Assembly (NCBI GenBank): GCA_019459505.1
Contig: JAIBEV010000051.1
Span: 1-48,418, forward strand
Direction of reading: 5' to 3'
Source of the DNA: Candidatus Paracaedibacteraceae bacterium
Lineage (GTDB): Bacteria; Pseudomonadota; Alphaproteobacteria; Paracaedibacterales; Paracaedibacteraceae
Length of the DNA: 48,418 nt
Shown here: piece by piece, positions 24,702 through 33,614 of the stretch
How the letters are laid out: each line of letters starts with the position of its first letter
Numbering within the stretch: position 1 is the stretch's first letter
Translations under genes and position numbers: made by a program
Notes under the pieces: generated by a model
Seen by the model: only the letters and a program-made list of their open reading frames with translations
What the model was told of the DNA's origin: nothing
Database searches by the model: none

Positions 24702-26030
24702 TTAACTGTTTTGGGCTATAATTTTCTGCTCAATGGCTTTAATGGCACCATTTAACGTATGAATTGCCCCGTAATTGGCTTCGCCCATCATCAGTTGAAG
24801 CAAGCCTCGCATTTCTTGAACACGTTTTTTGTAGTTTCGAATTTCTGAACTATCTAATTGAACTTTTTCTAAAGCATCAATAGCATCTAAAATTTCTGTA
24901 GTGATTCTTTCAAACTGAGTTAGAAGAAGAGAAATAGCTATGTATTCAGCCGCATCCTGCAGCATAAACCGCGTTCCTGCGGCAGCACTCACTTGAATGT
25001 ATTTATAAACAGGAACATTAACGGAATCATTGAGAAAACCAATATCATCCTCAGAGATTATGCTTTTTTCAAGGTAAGCTTGCCTCAGGTCATTAATTCG
25101 CTTAAGGACTTTACCTTTCATATTGCCCTCCCCACTCGAGTCAATGGTGACAGCTATAGGAACAGGTCTGAGGCATTTTCCTGTTTCATCACATCTTAAA
25201 ACAGTTGTTTGCCCCCCTTTGAGGTAGGCTGCCACAAATTCCTTTTGATCCGCTCGGGGGCCTATAATTCTTGTTTTAAAACTATTGCCTTCTTTAACTG
25301 AAATTAAAGTCCCAACAATGGACATCACAAATTCAGCCATATCCCGCTTTGAAGAATCACTGTAATTCCCCATTTTCTTAACGATATGCCAAACAAGATT
25401 GTATTCCGCCACCATGAGATCCTTATGCTTATCTCGAGCACTCATTAAGGCATTAGCTGATTCAGATTGATTGCAATGATTCCTTGCCCCAAACCAATCC
25501 ATGTCCGAGGATCTTTTAGCATCCATACAAATCTGCTCTGAAGCGGCCGTTCCTTTCGGCCAAGCCCCACCTACAATCTGCTGACTCATTTGACAGGAAT
25601 TCAGCATCAATGCATTCATTTTTTCAATCTTTTCCCTAATTTCACTTAAAAGACCTTCGCCCATTGGAAACCAAGATTTTAAAGCTAATTGAAACCCATA
25701 AGTGGGAACCCCTTTCTTTAATTGCTTGAGCATGGCCACTAATTGCTCGGATCTGACAAAAGATATTGATCCAAAATACATATCAATGTTATTACAACCG
25801 GCCCCATAATTGGGCATACTCACCGTGAGTGGATTGACAGTTGTACTGCCTTCCCGCAGAGCAAATCCTCCTCCTGTATAATAACCAGCCGCTTGATCTT
25901 TATAGGCACCGGCTTGGGTAAAATTGCTTTTACTGCCAAGCTTATTGAAAAAACTATCAAGATTTCCTTTAGCTTCACAGTTCTGAAGACTTAAAATTGC
26001 AACCATACTGCTGATAAGGATCCGTTTCAT
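24702..26030 (-). CDS. traH: TraH pilus assembly protein
   Basis: The ATG at 26030 overlaps the traF stop by one base (TGATG) and begins a Sec signal peptide (MKRILISSMVAILSLQNCEA); a start 27 bases upstream is open but would lengthen the overlap. The 442-residue product matches TraH in length (F TraH 458), in the early GYYTGGGF and NPLTVSMPNYGAGCNNIDMY region, and in the C-terminal helices. TraH is periplasmic or outer-membrane associated and works with TraF, TraU, TraW, TrbB and TrbC in pilus extension. Confidence 0.92.
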   Translation of the reverse strand: MKRILISSMVAILSLQNCEAKGNLDSFFNKLGSKSNFTQAGAYKDQAAGYYTGGGFALREGSTTVNPLTVSMPNYGAGCNNIDMYFGSISFVRSEQLVAMLKQLKKGVPTYGFQLALKSWFPMGEGLLSEIREKIEKMNALMLNSCQMSQQIVGGAWPKGTAASEQICMDAKRSSDMDWFGARNHCNQSESANALMSARDKHKDLMVAEYNLVWHIVKKMGNYSDSSKRDMAEFVMSIVGTLISVKEGNSFKTRIIGPRADQKEFVAAYLKGGQTTVLRCDETGKCLRPVPIAVTIDSSGEGNMKGKVLKRINDLRQAYLEKSIISEDDIGFLNDSVNVPVYKYIQVSAAAGTRFMLQDAAEYIAISLLLTQFERITTEILDAIDALEKVQLDSSEIRNYKKRVQEMRGLLQLMMGEANYGAIHTLNGAIKAIEQKIIAQNS

Positions 26031-26785
26031 CAATTTTTCTCCCGGTAGGTGAGCCAATGTTTAATATTTTGCTCAAGGTCAATTTCATTGACCATTCCCC
26101 AGGCAATCGGTTGGACCAAATGAGTCTTAGGATTGACCAGGTATAAAGCAGGATAAACGCCCTCTGGATTAATTAATGCAATCGTTCCATTGTCCGCGAC
26201 CGCTTCAGGAAATTCAGCTAATTCACCTCCATCAGCGGAAATTGCTTTCACTTCAAACCCATATTTTTGTGAAAAGGCTTTAACAAGCGGAGAAAACTCG
26301 TGGCAAAATCGACAGCCCGATTTAAAAACAAAAAATAATCCATAATCTTGAGCGAGGGTTTTCAGTTTTTTATAGAGCCATTCACGTTCTTGTGTAGCGC
26401 GAATCTCTTTGGCTTTGGGAGAACTGTATTGGATAAGCTCAGGATCCGGCAGGGTCATGTTAACGTGATCCCACATTTTTTGAAAATGAGTGCTCTTTTC
26501 AAGCATAAAGTCATGAATTTTGATAAAAGCCGCCACGTTTTCCGCTGTCGGATGGATAAGGGCCCGAGCCTTTAACTCTTCAAGGCGCTTTTGAAATTTT
26601 TCTAATTTTTCTGTATAGGAAGACGCTACAGCTTGCCCTTTTTTATTGAATTTCTTCTCGACTGGTTCTTTCTTAATTTTAGGGTCTTTATACCAGTGCC
26701 AACCTTCATCAGATTTTGCATACCAAGAAGAAGCACCCGCATTGGTTATAAGAAGCATTATTAACAGACATAATTTATGCCCCAT
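26030..26785 (-). CDS. traF: TraF thioredoxin-fold pilus assembly protein
   Basis: A 251-residue protein with signal peptide (cleavage probably after NAGA), the WHWYKDP motif near residue 30, and a C-terminal thioredoxin-like domain. That domain keeps a CRFC redox pair (Cys158, Cys161) in LFFVFKSGCRFCHEF. F TraF itself has lost this pair, while many relatives keep it, so here it may act as a disulfide isomerase for the Cys-rich TraN and TraU and compensate for the absence of a separate trbB. It overlaps traN by 11 bp and traH by 1 bp. Confidence 0.92.
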   Translation of the reverse strand: MGHKLCLLIMLLITNAGASSWYAKSDEGWHWYKDPKIKKEPVEKKFNKKGQAVASSYTEKLEKFQKRLEELKARALIHPTAENVAAFIKIHDFMLEKSTHFQKMWDHVNMTLPDPELIQYSSPKAKEIRATQEREWLYKKLKTLAQDYGLFFVFKSGCRFCHEFSPLVKAFSQKYGFEVKAISADGGELAEFPEAVADNGTIALINPEGVYPALYLVNPKTHLVQPIAWGMVNEIDLEQNIKHWLTYREKN

Positions 26786-28484
26786 TCTTGTTTTCTCCTT
26801 GTTTTTCTAATCTTTGCTTAAGGCTATTCGGTGCAATATTTTTTGTTATTTTCTTAGGGTTAGGAACTTTAACTTTGCTCATGATGTCGTTAAAGAGTTC
26901 ACTAAAATCAATCTGACCTAAATCAATTTGAGTAAATTGAGCCAAGGTTAAACCCGTGCACTGAGGAGTTTTTGGATCCCCCCAACTCAGGCCCAGCTGG
27001 CGGCGCCCTTGCTCATTAAAAATCCGCGAAAGCTTGGAGCCAAAACAACAATAGGAGCTTCTCCTATCAATACATTTGCCAGCTAATTTAGATTTACAAA
27101 AACTTCCCACATAGACGCATTTGTTATTTTGTCGCTGAACAGCGAGCTCTTTTTCTTTTTCATCACAACCGGCTAAGCCAATTTTCTGCCCCCACCCCTT
27201 TAAGGCACAACAGTTTTTAAAGCCGGCGGGATTTCTTGAGCATTTAAGATTTTTCCCATTAAAAACGACTGTTCCTTGAGGATCCATATCCTTTCTCATC
27301 TCATTAAAAACAGCAAGTTTAGAAATGGAATCAGCCATATCTTGGTTGGCTGTCCAAGAGACAGAGTGACATTTGCTGTCTTGGCAAAAAAATTTATCTC
27401 CCTCCAACCGTACCCTGGTTTGTTTCTCATCCCCACACTGATAAGTTTGGAGCCACCGAACACAACGAGAATCATGATGGTCAACACAGTGGGAAGAAAT
27501 CTGAAAACACCCTTTTTGCCTTAAGCTTTCACACTCATCTTTCTTCTGTTTAAAGCAACGATAGGTTCTCTCTTCCAGCCAACAGTCTGAGGTAAAAGTC
27601 TCATTGTGTAAGACTTTAGTGGGTTGAGCATCAATGCAGTGTTGGGACACGAGCTCACACTTTGCTTCATCAACTTCCTTTTCAAGAGCCTCGCATTCAG
27701 ATTGCCAAACCAGCTCATAAGCAGGAATCTCAGCTTGGTACGTAATTTCAAAGATATAGAGAGTGGGCCCTGAAGAGTCATTAAAAAACCCTCCTTGAAA
27801 ACAGGACCCCTTATGCCCAGAGAGCCTTAGGGATTGAATAGACTCTATGCTCACCTCAGAGGTGTCAAAGTTTAGAAGTGGTAAAACGCTATTAAAAGTG
27901 GCTTTATCAGTAAAAGGCCCTCGAGTACGCGCGTACATGCAGCTACAGGGTAAGGTTTGAAGAAAATTAAATGACAGATTAGTGCCGAGCCTACTTAAAA
28001 CACTACCGGGCGCTTCAATGGTTATGGTTTTGGTAATTTTTTTAGTTCCCGTTAGTTTCGCCACTAACCTTAAATGACATTTAGCTTCATAGGATTCTTC
28101 ATACTCAAAGCATTGATGCTGTTCTATTTCTTCTGTTCCTTCCTTGACTTCTTTAACACCTAAAACGGATTGGGGATCTGACAATATATTATTAGAAGCT
28201 TTAATTAACGGATCAGAGTCATCAATTGTATATTTATAATCAGAAGCTGTGGTCATAAAGGTGGAAGGAGAATCTTTCTTATGACTCTCTTGGTGAGCTT
28301 GGGAATTTAATTGTCCAAGGTCCTGAGGAAATTGTTGCATGGCCGACTGAGTATCGGGAATCGACTCATCCGTTTCATGATAATTTGGGAAAACAATGTC
28401 CCCATTCTGCACCCCATCATTGTAATGACTTTGATTATCATCTGCGCTTGCCATTAAGCACAAGAACCAGACCAAAAACTTCAT
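26775..28484 (-). CDS. traN: TraN mating-pair stabilisation protein (outer membrane, Cys-rich)
   Basis: A 569-residue protein with a short signal peptide (MKFLVWFLCLMASA), a polar variable N-terminal region, then a region with more than 25 cysteines, many in pairs such as SCQ, CSCMYA, CAL and SYCCFG. TraN is the outer-membrane adhesin that stabilises mating pairs and sets recipient specificity. The C-terminal GKCIDRRSSYCCFGSKLSRI and GLSWGDPKTPQCTGLTLAQ segments are the best conserved in the family. It overlaps trbC by 4 bp. Confidence 0.92.
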   Translation of the reverse strand: MKFLVWFLCLMASADDNQSHYNDGVQNGDIVFPNYHETDESIPDTQSAMQQFPQDLGQLNSQAHQESHKKDSPSTFMTTASDYKYTIDDSDPLIKASNNILSDPQSVLGVKEVKEGTEEIEQHQCFEYEESYEAKCHLRLVAKLTGTKKITKTITIEAPGSVLSRLGTNLSFNFLQTLPCSCMYARTRGPFTDKATFNSVLPLLNFDTSEVSIESIQSLRLSGHKGSCFQGGFFNDSSGPTLYIFEITYQAEIPAYELVWQSECEALEKEVDEAKCELVSQHCIDAQPTKVLHNETFTSDCWLEERTYRCFKQKKDECESLRQKGCFQISSHCVDHHDSRCVRWLQTYQCGDEKQTRVRLEGDKFFCQDSKCHSVSWTANQDMADSISKLAVFNEMRKDMDPQGTVVFNGKNLKCSRNPAGFKNCCALKGWGQKIGLAGCDEKEKELAVQRQNNKCVYVGSFCKSKLAGKCIDRRSSYCCFGSKLSRIFNEQGRRQLGLSWGDPKTPQCTGLTLAQFTQIDLGQIDFSELFNDIMSKVKVPNPKKITKNIAPNSLKQRLEKQGENKNGA

Positions 28485-29185
28485 TGTTGGCCTCTTAATT
28501 TTTTTAACATTTCATTAGCTTGTTTGGATGTATCTCCTTCTTTAGAAAAGGTTTCTAAAGCAGATTCAAGCGTCATATTCCCTGCAATTTGATCTTTTTG
28601 GCGACCAGCTGTGCTCATTATTACAGGCACTTGGGAAACCTCATATCGATCAAATAGGGTAGGATCGATATCAATATTAATGTTTAAGTCGACCAGAGCT
28701 TTATGAGTTTCTATAAAAGAATTATTGACCAATCCTTGGATTATTAAACGTCCCCCCACAGCCTCAGCATCAAGGTAGTATTTTTTTAAAGCTTCTTTAG
28801 GCATGCCCAAAGATACAAAGATGATAAGGTCTTCTTTCTTATCAGATCGTTCCCCTTCTTCGGGTTTTATAAGCGAGCTTTGACAGGATTGTTTAGGTGT
28901 ATTGGATGAAACACCGTCCTTAGATCCTTCTAACTCGGAAAGAAAGCTTTCCATATCCTTCTCTCGGATGGATAAATTTTCCTGCGCCTTTTTGGCTAGG
29001 TGTTGAGCCTGTCTTTTATCAGCCTTGGAAATAGTCAGGAATTCTAAAAAATCCTCCTTGGCAAATTGCGATTTCATCATTTTATGGCTTTCCTCTCGCA
29101 AATCCTTTACTTCTTGTTGATAAGAATTAGAAAAAGCCTGACAAGAACTTATACTGAAGAGCAAAACTGACACTATCTTTTTCAT
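28481..29185 (-). CDS. trbC: TrbC periplasmic pilus assembly protein
   Basis: The ATG at 29185 is chosen because it starts a proper signal peptide (MKKIVSVLLFSISSCQAFS) with GGAA upstream; a more upstream start would read into the traU end. The 234-residue product has a helical, charged middle and the TrbC_Ftype C-terminal domain: LIIFVSLGMPKEALKKYYLD, GGRLIIQGLVNNS, and IDPTLFDRYEVSQVPVIM, which is a thioredoxin-like fold with a cis-Pro motif but no CxxC. It sits between traU and traN exactly as in F. Confidence 0.9.
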   Translation of the reverse strand: MKKIVSVLLFSISSCQAFSNSYQQEVKDLREESHKMMKSQFAKEDFLEFLTISKADKRQAQHLAKKAQENLSIREKDMESFLSELEGSKDGVSSNTPKQSCQSSLIKPEEGERSDKKEDLIIFVSLGMPKEALKKYYLDAEAVGGRLIIQGLVNNSFIETHKALVDLNINIDIDPTLFDRYEVSQVPVIMSTAGRQKDQIAGNMTLESALETFSKEGDTSKQANEMLKKLRGQQ

Positions 29186-29199
29186 AAAAAATTCCATTA

Positions 29200-30207
29200 T
29201 TAGATCAAACAACAATCGCGTTTACGCCAAATCAGATAGGCAAAATCTTCTCCTTTCACAGGAAACTCTTTGCCCGCATACCATAAAGTCTCCGTCTCAC
29301 CAAAGGCGTGACATCGCTGTGTATCCGGAAGGGGATAGGTCATCTGTAAACGGTATTGAGACTTTCTGATAAAAGGCATGGGATATTTCTGGCATAAGGC
29401 TGGACTTCCGGTTGTTCCCCAGAGAAGAAGCTCTCTATGAAGCTTGGCCATTAGTTTACCGGTAATGAGGAGGCTCCCTTGAACCCCGCTTGAATGCAAG
29501 GGAACCATCCCTGTAAAGGGATAAAGGCTTCCCTGACAACCATTGCACCAAAAAAGAGGATCAAGCGGCAGCCCTTTTTTGCGGCTAGCAGCCGCACAAT
29601 CGGCAATACACGCCCCTTGGGCAATAAGACTGCCAAACAAAATTGCCTCTGGGTGAAGAATAAAGGCTTTCTTATCATCATTCCAAAGGGGATCAAGTTC
29701 TGTCATATAGCTGACATCGATAGAAGCATTATCAAGGCACATGAAATCCATAATGACTTCAAGCCAGTATATAATTGGATAAATGTACCAATGAGCTTGG
29801 TAAAACGATTCCTTGTGTCCTGGAACGTTCTTCTTTGCGTGGGGATCTCCCCTGCCCTTTACATTGGCCTCCCCCGATTTTGAAAGACTTTTCCCACCCA
29901 GGCTGACCATACAATAGGGCTCACGCGTAATATCAATTAAACGCACAGGTTCCCAAAAACTTATAGGAATACCCGGCAGTGTCATTCGAAGTTGGGGGCG
30001 AAAGCACTTACAGATAACGCGCTTTGTATTCTTTTCATCACCATTCGTATGACTTCGAACCACTTCAATCCCCGCTACTCGAATTGGAAAGATACACTTC
30101 CAACAGATGTCTGAAATTGGATTAATAAACTTACCATGGCAGGCGGCATTAAGGTTAGTTATAAGAAGAAGTGCTATTCCTATAAAAATGAAGGCCCGTT
30201 TGGTCAT
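29200..30207 (-). CDS. traU: TraU pilus assembly protein
   Basis: A 335-residue protein with a signal peptide ending in NLNA and a mature start ACHGKFINPISDICWKCIFP, the TraU hallmark. It has about 14 cysteines, expected to form disulfides in the periplasm, and the conserved SFWEPVRLIDITREPYCMVS and DPLWNDDKKAFILHPEA regions. TraU is needed for DNA transfer more than for pilus formation in F. The 4-bp overlap with traW (ATGA) indicates coupled translation. Confidence 0.93.
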   Translation of the reverse strand: MTKRAFIFIGIALLLITNLNAACHGKFINPISDICWKCIFPIRVAGIEVVRSHTNGDEKNTKRVICKCFRPQLRMTLPGIPISFWEPVRLIDITREPYCMVSLGGKSLSKSGEANVKGRGDPHAKKNVPGHKESFYQAHWYIYPIIYWLEVIMDFMCLDNASIDVSYMTELDPLWNDDKKAFILHPEAILFGSLIAQGACIADCAAASRKKGLPLDPLFWCNGCQGSLYPFTGMVPLHSSGVQGSLLITGKLMAKLHRELLLWGTTGSPALCQKYPMPFIRKSQYRLQMTYPLPDTQRCHAFGETETLWYAGKEFPVKGEDFAYLIWRKRDCCLI

Positions 30208-30809
30208 GAAATGCCACCAATTTCTTCGATTTTTAGAACTTTGCCCGCTTGACTAATTTTTGAGGGATAGCGCTGAAGATTAAATTTTTTGATTAACTTT
30301 TGATGCTGATCAAAATAAATGGGACGCCGGTTTTTATCTTCAAATCGAATCGAATTCCCTCGAACAAAAATAATTTGTCCTTCTTGCTGAAGGGCCCACT
30401 CACATTGCTTTTCATCTTCTCCATCAATAAAAAGCATCGGCTCACCAAAATCTATAAGATCTAAAGGATTGAAGGCGTCCCCTTTCTTTGCAATGATTTT
30501 TCCATCTGGCGTTTTCAAATCAGAGGCGACCGTTATAGTTGGATCATAAAAACGACTGGAAGAGGATTTGGCCTTATGAGCAGTAAACCCGTCAGGAATT
30601 TTAAAGAGTTGTTTCTCAGTATTCTTTAATAAATCTTTCTGGTGTTTTTCAATTAAGCCGGATGTTTGGGCTTTCTCTAACCTTGCCATAATAACCTTCA
30701 AAAGATTTTCTTCCCTAATTGGAAAAAGTTGAGCTGTTTGCCCAAAGTCTTTACTGAGGGCTGGTGTCATCAAGACCAATGCCATAATTACAGACGATTT
30801 AAGCTGCAT
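30204..30809 (-). CDS. traW: TraW pilus assembly protein
   Basis: The ATG at 30809, overlapping the traC stop by 11 bp, begins a signal peptide (MQLKSSVIMALVLMTPALS); an open frame extends further up but inside traC. The 201-residue mature part has KDFGQTAQLFPIREENLLKV, the typical TraW opening, and FIDGEDEKQCEWAL plus IIFVRGNSI further on. TraW is periplasmic and acts with TraU and TrbC. F TraW is 210 aa. No separate trbI is found between traC and traW. Confidence 0.9.
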   Translation of the reverse strand: MQLKSSVIMALVLMTPALSKDFGQTAQLFPIREENLLKVIMARLEKAQTSGLIEKHQKDLLKNTEKQLFKIPDGFTAHKAKSSSSRFYDPTITVASDLKTPDGKIIAKKGDAFNPLDLIDFGEPMLFIDGEDEKQCEWALQQEGQIIFVRGNSIRFEDKNRRPIYFDQHQKLIKKFNLQRYPSKISQAGKVLKIEEIGGIS

Positions 30810-33321
30810 TCTTTTGTCTTTCCTGCATATCCGCCACGATCTCAACAGCCTCCATAACGGTTGCCCCGTTATTGATGAGATTTTCAATAGCTTGATATTC
30901 TTCTGGGTTCGTGGAGTACAACAGGCGCGAGAAAGGATCGAGACACAAGCGCCCCACCACCCCATTCACACCAGGCCCAAATATAGCAATTTCAGAATAA
31001 TGGGGCGGGTTTGAATGGACTGATTTTAAAAATTCTTCTTTATACTCTGTATCAACAAAGAACTGAAGATGATCGTGAGAGTGAAACGAGGCGATAACAT
31101 CTTTTTCTTGGTACATAATGAGCTTCCACGCTGAACAGTTGAAGGCTTCTGTCGCAGCGGGACATTCAGGCTTAAAAAAGTCTGTTAAATGCTGAGAGGC
31201 CAAAATAATAGCACCCTTATATTTTCTGGCGGTGCGCGTGGCATCACTAATAAACGCTCCCGAATCTTTACCAGCCAATAGTTTCCAAGCTTCATCAATC
31301 ATAATCAGGAAAGGGGTTACCCGATCCCCCTGGGACATCAGCGTGTTGATTTGGAGAATCAACATTTGGACAACAACGGCCATTAGGTCCGGGTGATTTC
31401 GAAGGTCATCTGTTTCAATAACCACAAGGTTGCTTTTAAAATTAACAGTTGCTGGTCTATTGAAAAAATGACTATACGACCCTTTCGAAGAAAAGGCTGT
31501 CAGGCTCTCTCCCAAATCTTGGGCTTCTTTTTTGGCGTGATTTTTTAAAAATCTAACAACAGTATCAATAGTTGCCTGGTTTTTTTCGGTCTCCCAAGCA
31601 AAATGGATAGCTTGTTCTAGATAACCATTTTGTAAATCATTGGTTCCATTTTTTGGCGCTGCCATGACTTGAATGATCGGTCGGATACAGGCCAGAAATT
31701 CTAGCTGTTCTTTTTTTATCTCAGGGCTATCTCCCAACGGTATTTTAGAAAAGGGATTGAGGGAGATATCAAGATTGATGTCAAATTCGATATGCTCGCC
31801 CCCCGCTATTTGGCAATTCTTTTTAAAGGAGCGACCATAGTCTAAGACGAAGACACGACCTCCCACACCAATCGTCGTCTCCATCAAAACATTCATTGTC
31901 ATCGATTTTCCCGCCCCCGTTTGACCGACAATAATACCGCCATAAGGATGATTCGTCTGAGAGTTTTTTGCATTCGGCAAAAAGGCTACGCCAAAAGGAT
32001 TAAAGAAGAATAATTGGCCCCGTCGTCCAATCAACGGCATTCCTGGACTATTTTGCCCTTTCCATTCTCCCACGATCGGAAGGAGATTTTGGGCTTCTTT
32101 GGTCACAGTCCTTTTTGCTTTAGACATGGCTTTTAAAGCCGACCCCATCCCCCATCTTTCTTTTTTGAAAAGCCTTTTTTTCTCACCCAAGGTCCACGTC
32201 ATGGGTAAGATGGACAAAAATACACCGAGATGATCACAATCCGCTGATTGAAATCCCCAGCCGGCTTTAGACCAAATTAACCTAAGGTTATTTTCAATAT
32301 GACTGACTTCTTCCCGTTGGACAAAAATAGTCATAGACAAGCCCGTGGTGACGGCGCGAGCCCCCATTTGAAATTGCTCAACGATTTCATTAGCCTCAAT
32401 GACTTGATCTTCTAAATCATGAACCCATTTACCGACCTTACCTTTATAAGCACTTTCAAGCGTTTCTCTTTTAGCGATCGCTTTGGTTTTAGTTTTGAGT
32501 TGGTTGGATTCTACGGTAATCCCAAAGTGTAATAAGTAGGGACAAGGTATATTATGCCTTTTCTCCAACAGATCTCCCAAAAGGCGATCCATATGACCAA
32601 GAGCCCAGAATTTTGGATAGAGTTTGGGGGTATAGCTTTTAACAAGAAGATCTTGTTTTTTGAAATGCAACCCTGTTTCTTCTACGTCAATAATCGTATC
32701 AAGATCAAAAATTTGTTTGGATAAAGATTCTTCTTCATTCCAATTAACGTCTTGAAGGTTAGTTTGTTGACCTAAATTAACGATGCTTGAGAGTTCTGAT
32801 AAAAGATCAGCAGCCGTTGCTACTCGGGTCTTCATTCCTAAGAGCTCCAACATCCCTCTTAATTCTTTTCTGGCTGTTTTAAGGGCCTTCGTTTCTTGAT
32901 CAGTGATGTGTAATCCTGGCTGAACATAAGAAATCAAAACTTTATAATCCCGAATAAGCCCTGAACCGGTATCAACAAAAGCTTTTTTCCTCAAGAATTC
33001 TGCTCGTCTTAAGGCAAGCTTTTCTAAGGTTTTCCCCATCCGCGGCTGGATCCAAAAATCTAAGGCTTGATCAATATAGGGAGAAGCAAATAACAAGAAT
33101 TGTAAGGAACATCCCTCAGGCAAACACTCCTCTTGACGAAAAAACTGGGCCGCTTGACCTTGATCTTCTAGAGAAGCTCCAACAATCGGGTTAGCCAATA
33201 ACACGAATCCTGTTGTCCCTTTATTATAGAATAATTGAGTTTCTGGATTATAGGACTCATACGGTAACTGGTCACTAATTCGATCTCCCACTAACCTTTT
33301 AAGATCTGACGCTGATAACAT
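30799..33321 (-). CDS. traC: TraC/VirB4-family transfer ATPase
   Basis: An 840-residue cytoplasmic or membrane-associated ATPase that powers pilus assembly. Walker A is GQTGAGKS (466-473) in IIVGQTGAGKSMTMNVLM, and Walker B is FLIMIDEAWKLL near residue 685. The N-terminal TraC_F_IV domain includes FYNKGTTGFVLLANPI. Length matches F TraC (875). The C-terminus ends with ATVMEAVEIVADMQERQK. It overlaps traW by 11 bp and follows traV by 26 bp. Confidence 0.95.
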   Translation of the reverse strand: MLSASDLKRLVGDRISDQLPYESYNPETQLFYNKGTTGFVLLANPIVGASLEDQGQAAQFFRQEECLPEGCSLQFLLFASPYIDQALDFWIQPRMGKTLEKLALRRAEFLRKKAFVDTGSGLIRDYKVLISYVQPGLHITDQETKALKTARKELRGMLELLGMKTRVATAADLLSELSSIVNLGQQTNLQDVNWNEEESLSKQIFDLDTIIDVEETGLHFKKQDLLVKSYTPKLYPKFWALGHMDRLLGDLLEKRHNIPCPYLLHFGITVESNQLKTKTKAIAKRETLESAYKGKVGKWVHDLEDQVIEANEIVEQFQMGARAVTTGLSMTIFVQREEVSHIENNLRLIWSKAGWGFQSADCDHLGVFLSILPMTWTLGEKKRLFKKERWGMGSALKAMSKAKRTVTKEAQNLLPIVGEWKGQNSPGMPLIGRRGQLFFFNPFGVAFLPNAKNSQTNHPYGGIIVGQTGAGKSMTMNVLMETTIGVGGRVFVLDYGRSFKKNCQIAGGEHIEFDINLDISLNPFSKIPLGDSPEIKKEQLEFLACIRPIIQVMAAPKNGTNDLQNGYLEQAIHFAWETEKNQATIDTVVRFLKNHAKKEAQDLGESLTAFSSKGSYSHFFNRPATVNFKSNLVVIETDDLRNHPDLMAVVVQMLILQINTLMSQGDRVTPFLIMIDEAWKLLAGKDSGAFISDATRTARKYKGAIILASQHLTDFFKPECPAATEAFNCSAWKLIMYQEKDVIASFHSHDHLQFFVDTEYKEEFLKSVHSNPPHYSEIAIFGPGVNGVVGRLCLDPFSRLLYSTNPEEYQAIENLINNGATVMEAVEIVADMQERQKNAA

Positions 33322-33347
33322 GATTCCCTCCCCAAAATCTTTCTAGT

Positions 33348-33614
33348 TTATAGATCCGGAGAATCAATTTTGATAAGTTTACCCATGCGGTCTTTACCAA
33401 AATAAATCATTGCTGTTTTAGAGTTTCGGAGGGATGCAATTCCATTAAGGTCAGAAGAAATATCTAACTCATGAGAATCAATTGACTTATTCACAGTCGA
33501 CAAAGAGGCACACCCAATCCCTGTGCCATATGGGCAGTCGAAGTCAGAGGCATACTGACTACAGCCCGTCATGAAGGGCAATAAAAATGACGCTGCAATT
33601 AATTTCTTACTCAT
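33348..33614 (-). CDS. traV: TraV-type outer-membrane lipoprotein (short form)
   Basis: An 88-residue protein with a lipoprotein signal: LLPFMTGC gives a lipobox with Cys18. Right after it comes the TraV-like Cys motif DFDCPYGTGIGCASL, which in F TraV carries the two mature cysteines. It is about half the length of F TraV (171). TraV anchors the TraB-TraK core complex to the outer membrane, like VirB7. Position between traB and traC and an 8-bp overlap with traB support the call. Confidence 0.85.
   Translation of the reverse strand: MSKKLIAASFLLPFMTGCSQYASDFDCPYGTGIGCASLSTVNKSIDSHELDISSDLNGIASLRNSKTAMIYFGKDRMGKLIKIDSPDL

Noticed and set aside
29494-29883. A 129-codon plus-strand frame
   Set aside because: It lies entirely antisense within traU, has no domain, and codon periodicity supports traU.
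30925-30935. A further partial copy of the CGCGAGAAA motif inside traC
   Set aside because: Only nine bases match and it lies in coding sequence explained by the protein; treated as chance.
30810-30965. N-terminal extension of TraW into traC
   Set aside because: The extension is the traC 3' end read in another frame; the ATG at 30809 starts a proper signal peptide, as expected for TraW.
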